Origin: Neisseria uirgultaei
GTDB lineage: Bacteria > Pseudomonadota > Gammaproteobacteria > Burkholderiales > Neisseriaceae
NCBI RefSeq assembly: GCF_962719845.1
Contig: NZ_CAUIYF010000008.1
Location: forward strand, 17,836-81,835
Length of the DNA: 64,000 bases
Direction: 5' to 3'
The notes beneath the pieces are model-generated. The model ran no database searches and was not told the origin of the DNA. It saw only the letters and a program-made list of their open reading frames with translations. Position 1 is the first letter of the stretch; every line of letters starts with the position of its first letter. A program made the position numbers and the translations under genes. Shown here piece after piece: positions 1-9,214 of this stretch.

Positions 1-620
1 CGTTGGAACACGAAGCCGATTTTTGGTTGGAACGCGAAACGGGTCGTCTGAAACAAGGTAATGAAGATTTGATTGCCACACAAGACATCCCGCTGCAAGG
101 TCTGCACAACGCCGCCAACGTCATGGCTGCCGTCGCCTTATGCGAAGCCGTCGGTTTGCCGCGCGAAGCATTGCTCGAACACGTTAAAACCTTCCAAGGT
201 CTGCCGCACCGCGTGGAAAAAATCGGTGAGAAAAACGGCGTGGTATTCATCGACGATAGCAAAGGCACGAACGTCGGTGCGACCGCCGCCGCGATTGCCG
301 GTTTGCAAAATCCGCTCTTCGTCATTTTGGGCGGCATGGGCAAAGGGCAGGACTTCACGCCCCTGCGCGACGCGCTTGCCGGCAAGGCAAAAGGCGTGTT
401 TCTGATTGGTGTCGATGCGCCGCAAATCCGCCGCGATTTGGATGGCTGCGATCTGAATATGACCGACTGCGCCACTTTGGAAGAAGCGGTTCAGACGGCA
501 TATGCCCAAGCCGAAGCGGGCGATATTGTGCTGCTCAGCCCCGCCTGCGCGAGCTTCGATATGTTTAAAGGCTACGCGCACCGTTCGGAAGTGTTTATCG
601 AAGCGTTTAAGGCTTTGTGA
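1..620 (+). CDS. murD: MurD, UDP-N-acetylmuramoyl-L-alanine:D-glutamate ligase (3' part)
   Basis: This is the C-terminal part (about 205 residues) of the ATP-dependent cytoplasmic ligase that adds D-glutamate to UDP-MurNAc-L-Ala in peptidoglycan precursor synthesis. The reading frame is open at the left edge, so the start lies outside the window. Visible family motifs are HNAANVMAA (Mur ligase HNxxN region), DDSKGTNVGAT, GGMGKGQDF and LLSPACASFDMFKGYAHR near the end. It is followed by ftsW, murG, murC and ddl, the usual order of the division and cell wall cluster, which supports the call. Confidence 0.95.
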   Translation, partial: LEHEADFWLERETGRLKQGNEDLIATQDIPLQGLHNAANVMAAVALCEAVGLPREALLEHVKTFQGLPHRVEKIGEKNGVVFIDDSKGTNVGATAAAIAGLQNPLFVILGGMGKGQDFTPLRDALAGKAKGVFLIGVDAPQIRRDLDGCDLNMTDCATLEEAVQTAYAQAEAGDIVLLSPACASFDMFKGYAHRSEVFIEAFKAL

Positions 621-772
621 TGCCGTCTGAAACGCAAACGCCGTCATTGTTGGGCGGCAAGTAAAGATTTAGAATACCGATTTGGGATGTATCGTATGTT
701 CGGACGGCATTGTCTGCCGTCTGAAATTTTTGCCCTTTGCGGCAGGTGCAAACAGACTGGCAGGTGGTTTTT

Positions 773-2071
773 TTGAAGATTTCGGAAGTATTGGTAAAAG
801 TGGGCGACGGTGTCCACACTCTGCTGCTCGACAGGCAGATTGTGCGCGACGGCAGGAAATTCGACGCACCGCTTTTGTGGATGGTGGTGCTGATGACGGC
901 GTTCAGCCTGCTGATGATTTATTCGGCTTCGGTGTATTTGGCATCGAAGGAAGGCGGCGATCAGTTTTTCTATTTGACCAGACAGGCGGGGTTCGTCGTT
1001 GCCGGCCTGATAGTGAGCGGTTCTTTATGGCTTCTTTGCAGGATGAGGACATGGCGGCGGCTTGTGCCGTGGATTTTTGCCTTATCCGGCCTGTTGCTGG
1101 TAGTCGTATTGATTGCCGGGCGCGAAATCAATGGCGCGACCCGTTGGATACCTTTGGGTCCGTTGAATTTCCAGCCGACCGAGCTGTTCAAGCTGGCGGT
1201 CATCCTTTATTTGGCAAGCCTGTTCACGCGCCGTGAAGAAGTGTTGCGCAGCATGGAAAGTTTGGGTTGGCAGTCGATTTGGCGGGGGACGGCAAACCTG
1301 ATTATGTCCGCCACCAATCCGCAGGCACGTCGTGAAACATTAGAGATGTACGGCCGTTTCCGGGCGATTATCCTGCCGATTATGCTGGTGGCGTTCGGTT
1401 TGGTGCTGATAATGGTACAGCCGGATTTCGGTTCGTTTGTCGTCATTACCGTCATTACTGTTGGAATGCTGTTTCTGGCAGGATTGCCGTGGAAATATTT
1501 TTTCGTCCTGGTAGGCAGCGTCTTGGGTGGGATGGTGCTGATGATTACCGCCGCCCCTTACCGTGTGCAGCGGGTAGTGGCATTTTTGGACCCGTGGAAA
1601 GACCCGCAGGGTGCCGGCTACCAGCTTACCCACTCTCTGATGGCAATCGGGCGCGGAGAGTGGTTCGGCATGGGTTTGGGTGCGAGTTTGAGCAAACGCG
1701 GCTTTCTGCCGGAAGCGCATACCGATTTTATTTTTGCCATCATCGCCGAAGAATTCGGCTTCTTCGGCATGTGCGTGCTGATATTCTGTTACGGCTGGCT
1801 GGTGGTGCGGGCGTTTTCCATCGGCAAGCAGTCGCGCGATTTGGGTTTGACTTTCAACGCCTATATCGCTTCGGGTATCGGCATTTGGATCGGTATCCAA
1901 AGTTTCTTCAATATCGGTGTGAACATCGGTGCTTTGCCGACCAAAGGTCTGACGCTGCCGTTGATGTCCTATGGCGGTTCGTCAGTCTTTTTCATGCTGA
2001 TCAGCATGATGCTGCTGTTGCGTATCGATTATGAAAACCGCCGGAAAATGCGCGGTTACCGGGTGGAGTAA
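773..2071 (+). CDS. ftsW: FtsW, SEDS-family septal peptidoglycan polymerase
   Basis: This is an inner-membrane, multi-pass SEDS protein of about 432 residues. With its partner class B PBP it polymerises lipid II at the septum. Conserved stretches visible are GATRWIPLGPLNFQPTEL, AHTDFIFAIIAEEFGF (the loop with the key Asp) and GALPTKGLTLPLMSYGGSS. The frame is open from a TTG at 737. I chose the TTG at 773 because AGGTGG (762-767) sits five bases ahead of it and the resulting N-terminus KISEVLVKVGDG matches my memory of neisserial FtsW. Its stop is three bases before the murG start, implying co-translation. A TTG start is unusual and may limit expression. Confidence 0.93.
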   Translation: MKISEVLVKVGDGVHTLLLDRQIVRDGRKFDAPLLWMVVLMTAFSLLMIYSASVYLASKEGGDQFFYLTRQAGFVVAGLIVSGSLWLLCRMRTWRRLVPWIFALSGLLLVVVLIAGREINGATRWIPLGPLNFQPTELFKLAVILYLASLFTRREEVLRSMESLGWQSIWRGTANLIMSATNPQARRETLEMYGRFRAIILPIMLVAFGLVLIMVQPDFGSFVVITVITVGMLFLAGLPWKYFFVLVGSVLGGMVLMITAAPYRVQRVVAFLDPWKDPQGAGYQLTHSLMAIGRGEWFGMGLGASLSKRGFLPEAHTDFIFAIIAEEFGFFGMCVLIFCYGWLVVRAFSIGKQSRDLGLTFNAYIASGIGIWIGIQSFFNIGVNIGALPTKGLTLPLMSYGGSSVFFMLISMMLLLRIDYENRRKMRGYRVE

Positions 2072-2074
2072 ATC

Positions 2075-3142
2075 ATGGGCGGTAAAACCTTTATGCTGAT
2101 GGCGGGCGGTACCGGCGGTCATATTTTCCCTGCGCTGGCGGTGGCGGATTCGTTGCGCGCGCGCGGCCATCATGTGATTTGGCTGGGCAGTAAGGATTCA
2201 ATGGAAGAGCGTATCGTGCCGCAATACGATATTCCGCTTGAAACGCTGGCGATTAAAGGCGTTCGCGGCAACGGCATCAAACGCAAGCTGATGCTGCCGT
2301 TTACTTTGTATCAAACCGTCCGCGAAGCGCAGCGGATTATCCGCAAACACCGTGTCGAGTGCGTCATCGGCTTCGGCGGCTTCGTTACCTTTCCCGGCGG
2401 TCTGGCGGCGAAACTCTTGGGCGTGCCGATTGTGATTCACGAGCAAAACGCCGTGGCAGGCTTGTCCAACCGCCACCTGTCGCGCTGGGCGAAACGCGTG
2501 CTGTACGCCTTCCCCAAAGCGTTTAACCACGAAGGCGGTTTGGTCGGTAATCCCGTCCGTGCCGATATTAGCAACCTGCCTGTGCCTGCCGAACGCTTCC
2601 AAGGGCGTGAAGGTCATCTGAAAATTTTGGTGGTCGGCGGCAGTTTGGGCGCGGACGTTTTGAACAAAACCGTACCGCAGGCGTTGGCACTGCTGCCCGA
2701 CGATGAGCGTCCGCAGATGTATCACCAGTCAGGCCGGGGTAAGCTGGGCAGTTTGCAGGCGGATTACGACGCGCTGGGTGTGAAAGCCGAATGCGTGGAA
2801 TTTATTACCGACATGGTGTCCGCCTACCGTGATGCCGATTTGGTGATTTGCCGTGCCGGCGCGCTGACGATTGCCGAGTTGACTGCGGCAGGGTTGGGCG
2901 CGTTGTTAGTGCCGTATCCTTACGCCGTCGATGACCATCAAACCGCCAACGCGCGTTTTATGGTGCAGGCGGAGGCGGGATTGCTGTTGCCGCAAACCCA
3001 GTTGACGGCGGAAAAACTCGCCGAAATCCTCGGCAGCCTCAACCGCGAAAAATGCCTCAAATGGGCGGAAAACGCCCGCACGTTGGCGCTGCCGCACAGT
3101 GCGGACGACGTGGCGGAAGCCGCGATTGCGTGTGCGGCGTAA
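2075..3142 (+). CDS. murG: MurG, lipid I to lipid II N-acetylglucosaminyltransferase
   Basis: This is a peripheral membrane GT28 glycosyltransferase of 355 residues. It transfers GlcNAc from UDP-GlcNAc to lipid I on the cytoplasmic face, making lipid II. The N-terminal glycine-rich loop GGTGGHIFPALA, the HEQNAVAGLSNR segment and the C-terminal VPYPYAVDDHQTANA donor-binding region are all present. Length is normal for the family. The start is four bases after the ftsW stop, so the two are probably translated together. A DNA uptake sequence (DUS) inverted repeat follows the gene. Confidence 0.96.
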   Translation: MGGKTFMLMAGGTGGHIFPALAVADSLRARGHHVIWLGSKDSMEERIVPQYDIPLETLAIKGVRGNGIKRKLMLPFTLYQTVREAQRIIRKHRVECVIGFGGFVTFPGGLAAKLLGVPIVIHEQNAVAGLSNRHLSRWAKRVLYAFPKAFNHEGGLVGNPVRADISNLPVPAERFQGREGHLKILVVGGSLGADVLNKTVPQALALLPDDERPQMYHQSGRGKLGSLQADYDALGVKAECVEFITDMVSAYRDADLVICRAGALTIAELTAAGLGALLVPYPYAVDDHQTANARFMVQAEAGLLLPQTQLTAEKLAEILGSLNREKCLKWAENARTLALPHSADDVAEAAIACAA

Positions 3143-3151
3143 ACTGCCGAA

Positions 3152-3185
3152 CCATGCCGTCTGAAAAGCCGTTCAGACGGTATGG
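3152..3185. terminator. DUS inverted repeat after murG
   Basis: Two facing uptake sequences (CATGCCGTCTGAA / TTCAGACGGTATG, with one G:T mismatch) form a short hairpin between murG and murC. No clear T-run follows, so termination may be partial. Confidence 0.6.
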
Positions 3186-3296
3186 ATGTTTTTTATTTCA
3201 ATCCGCTATATATTTGTCAGAAAACTATGGCGCGCAAACGGTCAGCCCTTTAAAATAACGCCTTTACGCACTAAAAACCAACCGGAACGCAACGTT

Positions 3297-4706
3297 ATGA
3301 TGAAAAATCGAGTAAGCAACATCCATTTTGTCGGTATCGGCGGCGTCGGCATGAGCGGTATCGCCGAAGTCTTGCACAATTTGGGCTTTAAAGTTTCCGG
3401 TTCGGATCAGGCGCGAAATGCTGCTACCGAGCATTTGAGCAGCCTGGGCATTCAAGTTTATCCCGGCCATACCGCCGAACACGTCAACGGCGCGGATGTC
3501 GTCGTTACCTCTACCGCCGTCAAAAAAGACAATCCCGAAGTCGTCGCCGCGCTGGAGCAGCAAATCCCCGTCATTCCGCGCGCCCTGATGCTGGCGGAGC
3601 TGATGCGCTTCCGCGACGGCATCGCCATTGCCGGCACGCACGGCAAAACCACGACCACCAGCCTGACCGCCTCCATCCTCGGTGCGGCAGGACTCGACCC
3701 CACTTTCGTTATCGGCGGCAAACTCAACGCCGCAGGTACTAACGCCCGCTTGGGCAAAGGCGAATACATCGTTGCCGAAGCCGACGAATCCGATGCATCT
3801 TTCCTGCACCTGACCCCGATTATGTCCGTCGTGACCAATATCGACGAAGACCATATGGACACCTACGGGCATAGCGTTGAAAAACTGCATCAGGCGTTTA
3901 TCGACTTTATCCACCGGATGCCCTTCTACGGCAAAGCCTTTTTGTGTATCGACAGCGAGCACGTCCGCGCCATTTTGCCCAAAGTGAGCAAACCCTACGC
4001 CACCTACGGTTTGGATGATACCGCCGACATCTACGCCACCGACATCGAAAACGTCGGCGCGCAAATGAAGTTTACCGTCCATGTCCAAATGAAAGGACAT
4101 GAGCAGGAGCCGTTTGAAGTTGTTTTGAATATGCCCGGCAGACACAACGTGCTGAACGCATTGGCAGCCATCGGCGTGGCACTTGAAGTCGGCGCATCCG
4201 TCGAAGCGATCCAAAAAGGGCTGCTTGACTTTGAGGGTGTCGGCCGCCGCTTCCAAAAATACGGCGACATCAAGTTGCCAAACGGCGGGACCGCGCTCTT
4301 GGTGGACGACTACGGACACCACCCCGTCGAAATGGCGGCAACTCTCGCCGCCGCACGCGGCGCGTATCCCGACAAACGACTGGTGCTCGCCTTCCAACCG
4401 CACCGCTATACCCGCACGCGCGATTTGTTTGAAGACTTTACCAAAGTCCTCAATACCGTTGATGCGCTGGTGCTGACCGAAGTTTATGCCGCAGGCGAAG
4501 AGCCGATTGCCGCAGCCGATTCCCGCGCCTTGGCACGCGCCATCCGCGTATTGGGCAAACTTGAGCCGATTTACTGTGAAAACGTTGCCGACCTGCCCGA
4601 AATGCTGTTGAACGTTTTGCAGGACGGCGACATCGTATTGAACATGGGTGCAGGCAGCATCAACCGCGTCCCCTCCGCGCTGCTGGAGTTGTCGAAACAG
4701 ATTTGA
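3297..4706 (+). CDS. murC: MurC, UDP-N-acetylmuramate:L-alanine ligase
   Basis: This cytoplasmic ATP-dependent ligase of 469 residues adds the first amino acid, L-alanine, to UDP-MurNAc. It has the N-terminal Rossmann motif GIGGVGMSGIAEVL, the P-loop GTHGKTTTTS near residue 112, NIDEDHMDTYGHS, and DDYGHHPVEM in the last third. The frame is open further upstream, but the ATG at 3297, the first of two tandem ATGs, gives the standard family length. A DUS hairpin lies upstream and a variant uptake-sequence hairpin downstream, before ddl. Confidence 0.96.
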   Translation: MMKNRVSNIHFVGIGGVGMSGIAEVLHNLGFKVSGSDQARNAATEHLSSLGIQVYPGHTAEHVNGADVVVTSTAVKKDNPEVVAALEQQIPVIPRALMLAELMRFRDGIAIAGTHGKTTTTSLTASILGAAGLDPTFVIGGKLNAAGTNARLGKGEYIVAEADESDASFLHLTPIMSVVTNIDEDHMDTYGHSVEKLHQAFIDFIHRMPFYGKAFLCIDSEHVRAILPKVSKPYATYGLDDTADIYATDIENVGAQMKFTVHVQMKGHEQEPFEVVLNMPGRHNVLNALAAIGVALEVGASVEAIQKGLLDFEGVGRRFQKYGDIKLPNGGTALLVDDYGHHPVEMAATLAAARGAYPDKRLVLAFQPHRYTRTRDLFEDFTKVLNTVDALVLTEVYAAGEEPIAAADSRALARAIRVLGKLEPIYCENVADLPEMLLNVLQDGDIVLNMGAGSINRVPSALLELSKQI

Positions 4707-4740
4707 GGCACACCCGCCTGACAGACGGAACATCATATAA

Positions 4741-4777
4741 AGGTCGTCTGAAACCGCAATCAGGTTTCAGACGACCT
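4741..4777. repeat. Inverted pair of variant uptake sequence (AGGTCGTCTGAA)
   Basis: The two 15-base arms AGGTCGTCTGAAACC and GGTTTCAGACGACCT pair perfectly around a 7-base loop between murC and ddl. The core differs from the usual ATGCCGTCTGAA and matches the dialect described for N. mucosa-type species (AG-mucDUS, from memory). No T-run follows. Confidence 0.85.
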
Positions 4778-4817
4778 CTGACAACAAGCATAAAGCAATC
4801 AGGAAAGAACAAAAACA

Positions 4818-5732
4818 ATGCAGAATTTTGGCAAAGTGGCCGTATTGATGGGCGGTTTTTCCAGCGAACGAGAAATCTCGCTGGACAGCGGCACCGCCAT
4901 TTTGAACGCCTTAAAAAGCAAAGGCATAGACGCATACGCCTTCGATCCCAAGGAAACCCCATTGTCTGAATTGAAGGCACAAGGTTTTCAGATGGCATTC
5001 AACATCCTTCACGGTACTTACGGCGAAGACGGGGCGGTTCAGGGTGCATTGGAACTGTTGGGCATTCCCTATACCGGCAGCGGTGTTGCCGCATCCGCCA
5101 TCGGCATGGACAAATACCGCTGCAAACTGATTTGGCAGGCATTGGGGCTGCCCGTCCCCGAGTTTGCCGTCCTATACGACGATACCGATTTCGATGCCGT
5201 CGAAGAAAAATTGGGCCTGCCGATGTTTGTGAAACCGGCAGCCGAAGGCAGCAGCGTCGGCGTGGTAAAAGTCAAAGAAAAAGGCCGTCTGAAAAGCGTT
5301 TATGAAGAATTGAAACACCTTCAGGGCGAAATCATTGCCGAACGTTTTATCGGCGGCGGCGAATATTCCTGCCCCGTCCTGAACGGCAAAGGGCTGCCCG
5401 GCATACACATCATTCCCGCAACCGAGTTTTATGACTACGAAGCCAAGTACAACCGAGACGACACTGTTTATCAATGTCCTTCGGAAGATCTGACCGAAGC
5501 CGAAGAAAGCCTGATGCGCGAACTGGCGGTTCGCGGCGCACAGGCAATCGGTGCGGAAGGCTGCGTGCGCGTCGATTTCCTCAAAGATACCGACGGCAAA
5601 CTCTATCTGTTGGAAATCAACACCCTGCCCGGTATGACGAGCCATAGTTTAGTACCGAAATCCGCTGCCGTTACGGGCGTGGGTTTTGCCGATTTATGTA
5701 TTGAAATTTTGAAGACCGCACATGTGGGATAA
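4818..5732 (+). CDS. ddlB: D-alanine--D-alanine ligase
   Basis: This cytoplasmic ATP-grasp enzyme of 304 residues joins two D-alanines for the peptidoglycan stem peptide. N-terminal VLMGGFSSEREISLDSG, central ATP-grasp segments (FVKPAAEGSSVGVVKV) and the C-terminal metal/ADP site LEINTLPGMTSHSLVPKSA are intact. The last 11 bases overlap ftsQ, so translation is coupled. A single AGGCCGTCTGAA-type uptake sequence lies inside the coding region near 5283. Confidence 0.95.
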   Translation: MQNFGKVAVLMGGFSSEREISLDSGTAILNALKSKGIDAYAFDPKETPLSELKAQGFQMAFNILHGTYGEDGAVQGALELLGIPYTGSGVAASAIGMDKYRCKLIWQALGLPVPEFAVLYDDTDFDAVEEKLGLPMFVKPAAEGSSVGVVKVKEKGRLKSVYEELKHLQGEIIAERFIGGGEYSCPVLNGKGLPGIHIIPATEFYDYEAKYNRDDTVYQCPSEDLTEAEESLMRELAVRGAQAIGAEGCVRVDFLKDTDGKLYLLEINTLPGMTSHSLVPKSAAVTGVGFADLCIEILKTAHVG

Positions 5733-6450
5733 TGCCGAAGCGATGGAACGGCTGACGCGCTGGCTGCTTGTCATGATGGCGATGCTGCTTGCCGCGTCCG
5801 GGCTGGTTTGGTTTTACAATTCGAATCATCTGCCCGTCAAGCAGGTGTCGCTGAAGGGCAACCTGGTTTATTCCGATAAGAAGGCATTGGGCAGTTTGGC
5901 GAAAGAATACATCCATGGGAATATTTTGAGGACGGACATCAATGGCGCACAGGAGGCCTACCGCCGGTATCCGTGGATTGCGTCGGTCATGGTGCGCCGC
6001 CGTTTTCCCGATACGGTTGAAATCGTCCTGACCGAGCGCAAGCCGGTTGCACGTTGGGGCGACCGTGCACTGGTGGACAGCGAAGGCAATGTTTTTGAAG
6101 CCCGTTTGGACAGACCCGGAATGCCGGTATTCAGAGGCGGTGAGGGAACGTCTGCCGAAATGCTCCGCCGTTATGACGAATTTTCGACTGTTTTGGCAAA
6201 ACAGGGTTTGGGCATTAAAGAGATGACCTATACGGCGCGTTCGGCGTGGAATGTCGTTTTGGACAACGGCATCACCGTCAGGCTCGGACGGGAAAACGAG
6301 ATGAAACGCCTCCGGCTTTTTACCGAAGCGTGGCAACATCTGTTGCGTAAAAATAAAAATCGGTTATCCTATGTGGATATGAGGTATAAGGACGGATTTT
6401 CAGTCCGCTATGCTTCCGACGGTTTACCCGAAAAAGAATCCGAAGAATAG
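5722..6450 (+). CDS. ftsQ: FtsQ, divisome protein
   Basis: This bitopic inner-membrane protein of 242 residues links early and late divisome proteins with FtsB/FtsL. A short cytoplasmic N-terminus precedes one transmembrane helix (about residues 13-31). The periplasmic POTRA region then begins near LPVKQVSLKGNLVYSDKKAL and is followed by the beta domain (RRYPWIASVMVRRRFPDTVE). The ATG at 5722 lies inside the end of ddl, and the overlap is typical of this cluster. FtsA and FtsZ follow. Confidence 0.93.
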   Translation: MWDNAEAMERLTRWLLVMMAMLLAASGLVWFYNSNHLPVKQVSLKGNLVYSDKKALGSLAKEYIHGNILRTDINGAQEAYRRYPWIASVMVRRRFPDTVEIVLTERKPVARWGDRALVDSEGNVFEARLDRPGMPVFRGGEGTSAEMLRRYDEFSTVLAKQGLGIKEMTYTARSAWNVVLDNGITVRLGRENEMKRLRLFTEAWQHLLRKNKNRLSYVDMRYKDGFSVRYASDGLPEKESEE

Positions 6451-6535
6451 TGGGAACAGGTATCGGACAGATTACGGCCGTGCCGTCTGAAACGGTGCGG
6501 CGCAAATTTCAATCAGTTTTAAGAGCAGACGAACA

Positions 6536-7780
6536 ATGGAACAGCAGAAAAGATATATCAGCGTACTGGATATCGGTACGTCTAAAGTCCTCGCACTGAT
6601 CGGGGAAGTTCAAGATGACGACAAAATCAACATCGTCGGTTTGGGGCAGGCTCCTTCACGGGGCTTGCGCGCGGGCATGGTAACCAATATCGATGCCACC
6701 GTCCAAGCCATCAGGCAGGCGGTCAATGATGCCGAGCTGATGGCGGATACCAAAATTACCCACGTTACCACAGGTATCGCAGGCAACCACATCCGCAGCC
6801 TCAATTCGCAAGGTGTGGTTAAAATCAAAGACGGTGAAGTCACGCAGGCAGACATCGACCGCGCCATTGAAACGGCAAAGGCAATCAATATCCCGCCCGA
6901 TCAAAAAATTCTCGATGCCGTGGTTCAAGACTACATTATCGACACCCAACTTGGCGTGAGGGAGCCCATCGGTATGAGCGGTGTGCGTCTGGATACGCGG
7001 GTGCACATCATTACCGGTGCAAGTACGGCAGTGCAGAATGTCCAAAAATGTATCGAGCGGTGCGGCTTGAAAAGCGATCAAATCATGCTTCAGCCGTTGG
7101 CAAGCGGGCAGGCGGTGCTGACTGAAGATGAAAAAGACCTCGGCGTATGCGTCATCGACATTGGTGGCGGAACGACCGATATTGCCGTTTATATGAACGG
7201 CGCCATCCGCCATACGTCCGTCATCCCGGCCGGTGGTAATCTGATTACCAAAGATTTGTCCAAATCGTTGAGAACACCTCTCGATGCCGCCGAGTACATT
7301 AAAATCCATTATGGCGTGGCATCATGCGATACGGAAGGCTTGGGTGAGATGATTGAAGTTCCGGGCGTAGGTGACCGGACATCGCGTCAGGTTTCCAGTA
7401 AGGTTTTGGCAGCAATCATCAGCGCACGCATTCAGGAGATTTTTGGTGTAGTGCTGGGCGAGCTGCAAAAATCGGGTTTCCCCAAAGAAGTGCTGAATGC
7501 GGGTATCGTTCTGACCGGCGGTGTGTCCATGATGACCGGGATTGTGGAATTTGCCGAAAAAATCTTCGATCTGCCTGTACGCACCGGTGCGCCCCAAGAA
7601 ATGGGCGGTTTGTCCGACCGTGTCCGCACACCACGCTTTTCTACCGCTATCGGTCTGCTTCATGCAGCACGCAAGCTGGAAGGAAACTTGCCGCAGCCGG
7701 AAAACGGTGCAGTGCAAGAGAGGGAAGGGGGCGGCGGTTTGTTGGCAAGATTGAAGCGGTGGATTGAAAACAACCTCTGA
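6536..7780 (+). CDS. ftsA: FtsA, actin-like Z-ring anchor
   Basis: FtsA is a cytoplasmic actin-fold ATPase of 414 residues that tethers FtsZ to the membrane and recruits later divisome proteins. N-terminal SVLDIGTSKVLALIGE is the phosphate-1 motif and VIDIGGGTTDIAVY the phosphate-2 motif. The C-terminus GLLARLKRWIENNL is the expected amphipathic membrane-targeting helix. The start is an ATG after a short gap containing one uptake sequence. FtsZ follows after a 118-base gap with its own promoter-like signal. Confidence 0.96.
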   Translation: MEQQKRYISVLDIGTSKVLALIGEVQDDDKINIVGLGQAPSRGLRAGMVTNIDATVQAIRQAVNDAELMADTKITHVTTGIAGNHIRSLNSQGVVKIKDGEVTQADIDRAIETAKAINIPPDQKILDAVVQDYIIDTQLGVREPIGMSGVRLDTRVHIITGASTAVQNVQKCIERCGLKSDQIMLQPLASGQAVLTEDEKDLGVCVIDIGGGTTDIAVYMNGAIRHTSVIPAGGNLITKDLSKSLRTPLDAAEYIKIHYGVASCDTEGLGEMIEVPGVGDRTSRQVSSKVLAAIISARIQEIFGVVLGELQKSGFPKEVLNAGIVLTGGVSMMTGIVEFAEKIFDLPVRTGAPQEMGGLSDRVRTPRFSTAIGLLHAARKLEGNLPQPENGAVQEREGGGGLLARLKRWIENNL

Positions 7781-7807
7781 ACAGGTGGATTGCCGTTTGA
7801 CAGGTGA

Positions 7808-7845
7808 GAAGTATTTTGCCAGCAGCAAGATACTTCTTATATAAT
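7808..7845 (+). promoter_or_regulatory. Putative ftsZ promoter overlapping a 12-bp inverted repeat
   Basis: TTGCCA (7816-7821) and TATAAT (7840-7845), 18 bases apart, form a good sigma-70 promoter 54 bases ahead of the ftsZ start. The -35 lies inside a hairpin made of GAAGTATTTTGC (7808-7819) and GCAAGATACTTC (7825-7836), with one G:U pair. The repeat could be an operator or an RNA hairpin ending ftsA messages. Confidence 0.6.
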
Positions 7846-7898
7846 AAATAATAATTTATTTAAACCGTCCTCTGAACGGGGCGAGCAGGAGTTTTTGA

Positions 7899-9077
7899 AT
7901 GGAATTTGTTTACGACGTGGCAGAATCGGCAGTCAGCCCTGCGGTAATTAAAGTAATCGGCTTGGGTGGCGGCGGTTGCAATGCAATCAACAACATGGTT
8001 GCCAACAATGTGCGCGGTGTGGAGTTTATCAGTGCCAATACGGATGCGCAGTCTTTGGCAAAAAACCATGCGGCGAAGAGAATCCAATTGGGTACGAATC
8101 TGACACGCGGTTTGGGTGCGGGCGCGAATCCCGATATCGGCCGCGCGGCCGCCCAAGAGGATAGGGAAGCCATTGAAGAAGCCATTCGCGGTGCGAATAT
8201 GCTGTTTATCACGACCGGTATGGGCGGCGGTACCGGCACCGGTTCCGCGCCGGTTGTTGCTGAGATTGCCAAGTCTTTGGGCATTCTGACCGTTGCCGTA
8301 GTTACCCGTCCGTTTTCTTATGAAGGCAAACGCGTCCATGTGGCACAAGCAGGGTTGGAACAGTTGAAAGAACACGTCGATTCGCTGATCATCATCCCGA
8401 ACGACAAACTGATGACCGCATTGGGTGAAGACGTAACAATGCGTGAAGCTTTCCGCGCCGCCGACAATGTATTGCGCGATGCGGTTGCCGGCATTTCCGA
8501 AGTCGTTACCTGTCCGAGCGAAATCATCAACCTCGACTTTGCCGACGTGAAAACCGTGATGAGCAATCGCGGTATCGCTATGATGGGTTCGGGTTATGCC
8601 CAAGGTATCGACCGTGCGCGTATGGCGACCGATCAAGCCATTTCCAGTCCGCTGCTGGACGATGTAACTTTGGATGGTGCGCGCGGTGTGCTGGTCAATA
8701 TTACGACTGCTCCGGGTTGCCTGAAAATGTCCGAGTTGTCTGAAGTCATGAAAATCGTCAACCAAAGCGCGCATCCCGATTTGGAATGCAAATTCGGTGC
8801 TGCTGAAGACGAGACCATGAGCGAAGATGCCATCCGGATTACCATTATCGCTACCGGTCTGAAAGAAAAAGGCGCGGTCGATCCTGCTCCGGCAAGGGAG
8901 GTAGAACCGGTTGCCCCGTCCAAACAGGAGCAAAGCCACAATGTCGAAGGTATGATCCGCACCAATCGCGGTATCCGCACTATGAATCTGACAGCAGCGG
9001 ATTTCGACAATCAGTCCGTACTTGACGACTTTGAAATCCCTGCAATTTTGCGCCGTCAGTACAATTCAGACAAATAA
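7899..9077 (+). CDS. ftsZ: FtsZ, tubulin-like division GTPase
   Basis: FtsZ is a cytoplasmic GTPase of 392 residues that polymerises into the Z-ring. The GTP-binding T1 region GLGGGGCNAINNMV, the tubulin signature GMGGGTGTGSAP and the conserved C-terminal tail DDFEIPAILRRQ, which binds FtsA and ZipA, are all present. A variable acidic and glutamine-rich linker joins the core to the tail. It is the last gene of the division cluster; a strong terminator follows at 9103. Confidence 0.97.
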   Translation: MEFVYDVAESAVSPAVIKVIGLGGGGCNAINNMVANNVRGVEFISANTDAQSLAKNHAAKRIQLGTNLTRGLGAGANPDIGRAAAQEDREAIEEAIRGANMLFITTGMGGGTGTGSAPVVAEIAKSLGILTVAVVTRPFSYEGKRVHVAQAGLEQLKEHVDSLIIIPNDKLMTALGEDVTMREAFRAADNVLRDAVAGISEVVTCPSEIINLDFADVKTVMSNRGIAMMGSGYAQGIDRARMATDQAISSPLLDDVTLDGARGVLVNITTAPGCLKMSELSEVMKIVNQSAHPDLECKFGAAEDETMSEDAIRITIIATGLKEKGAVDPAPAREVEPVAPSKQEQSHNVEGMIRTNRGIRTMNLTAADFDNQSVLDDFEIPAILRRQYNSDK

Positions 9078-9102
9078 TGCTCCGTGTGCCGTAAACCCAT
9101 TG

Positions 9103-9143
9103 CCTCCCGAACCGGTTTGTCCGGTTTGGGAGGTATGTTTTTC
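9103..9143 (+). terminator. Rho-independent terminator of ftsZ
   Basis: CCTCCCGAACCGG and CCGGTTTGGGAGG pair over 13 positions (one G:U) around TTTGT, and a short T-rich stretch follows. It lies 25 bases after the ftsZ stop. Confidence 0.8.
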
Positions 9144-9214
9144 AAGATGTTGCAATTCCGTACGGTTTGCGGTCGGCGGATTCAGATTTTTCCACTTGAT
9201 ACAGACTTTCAGAT

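Noticed and set aside
3264..4736. Long antisense ORF opposite murC (490 codons, minus strand)
   Set aside because: It is a mirror of the murC codons in a GC-rich gene, has no recognisable domain, and the plus-strand product is clearly MurC.
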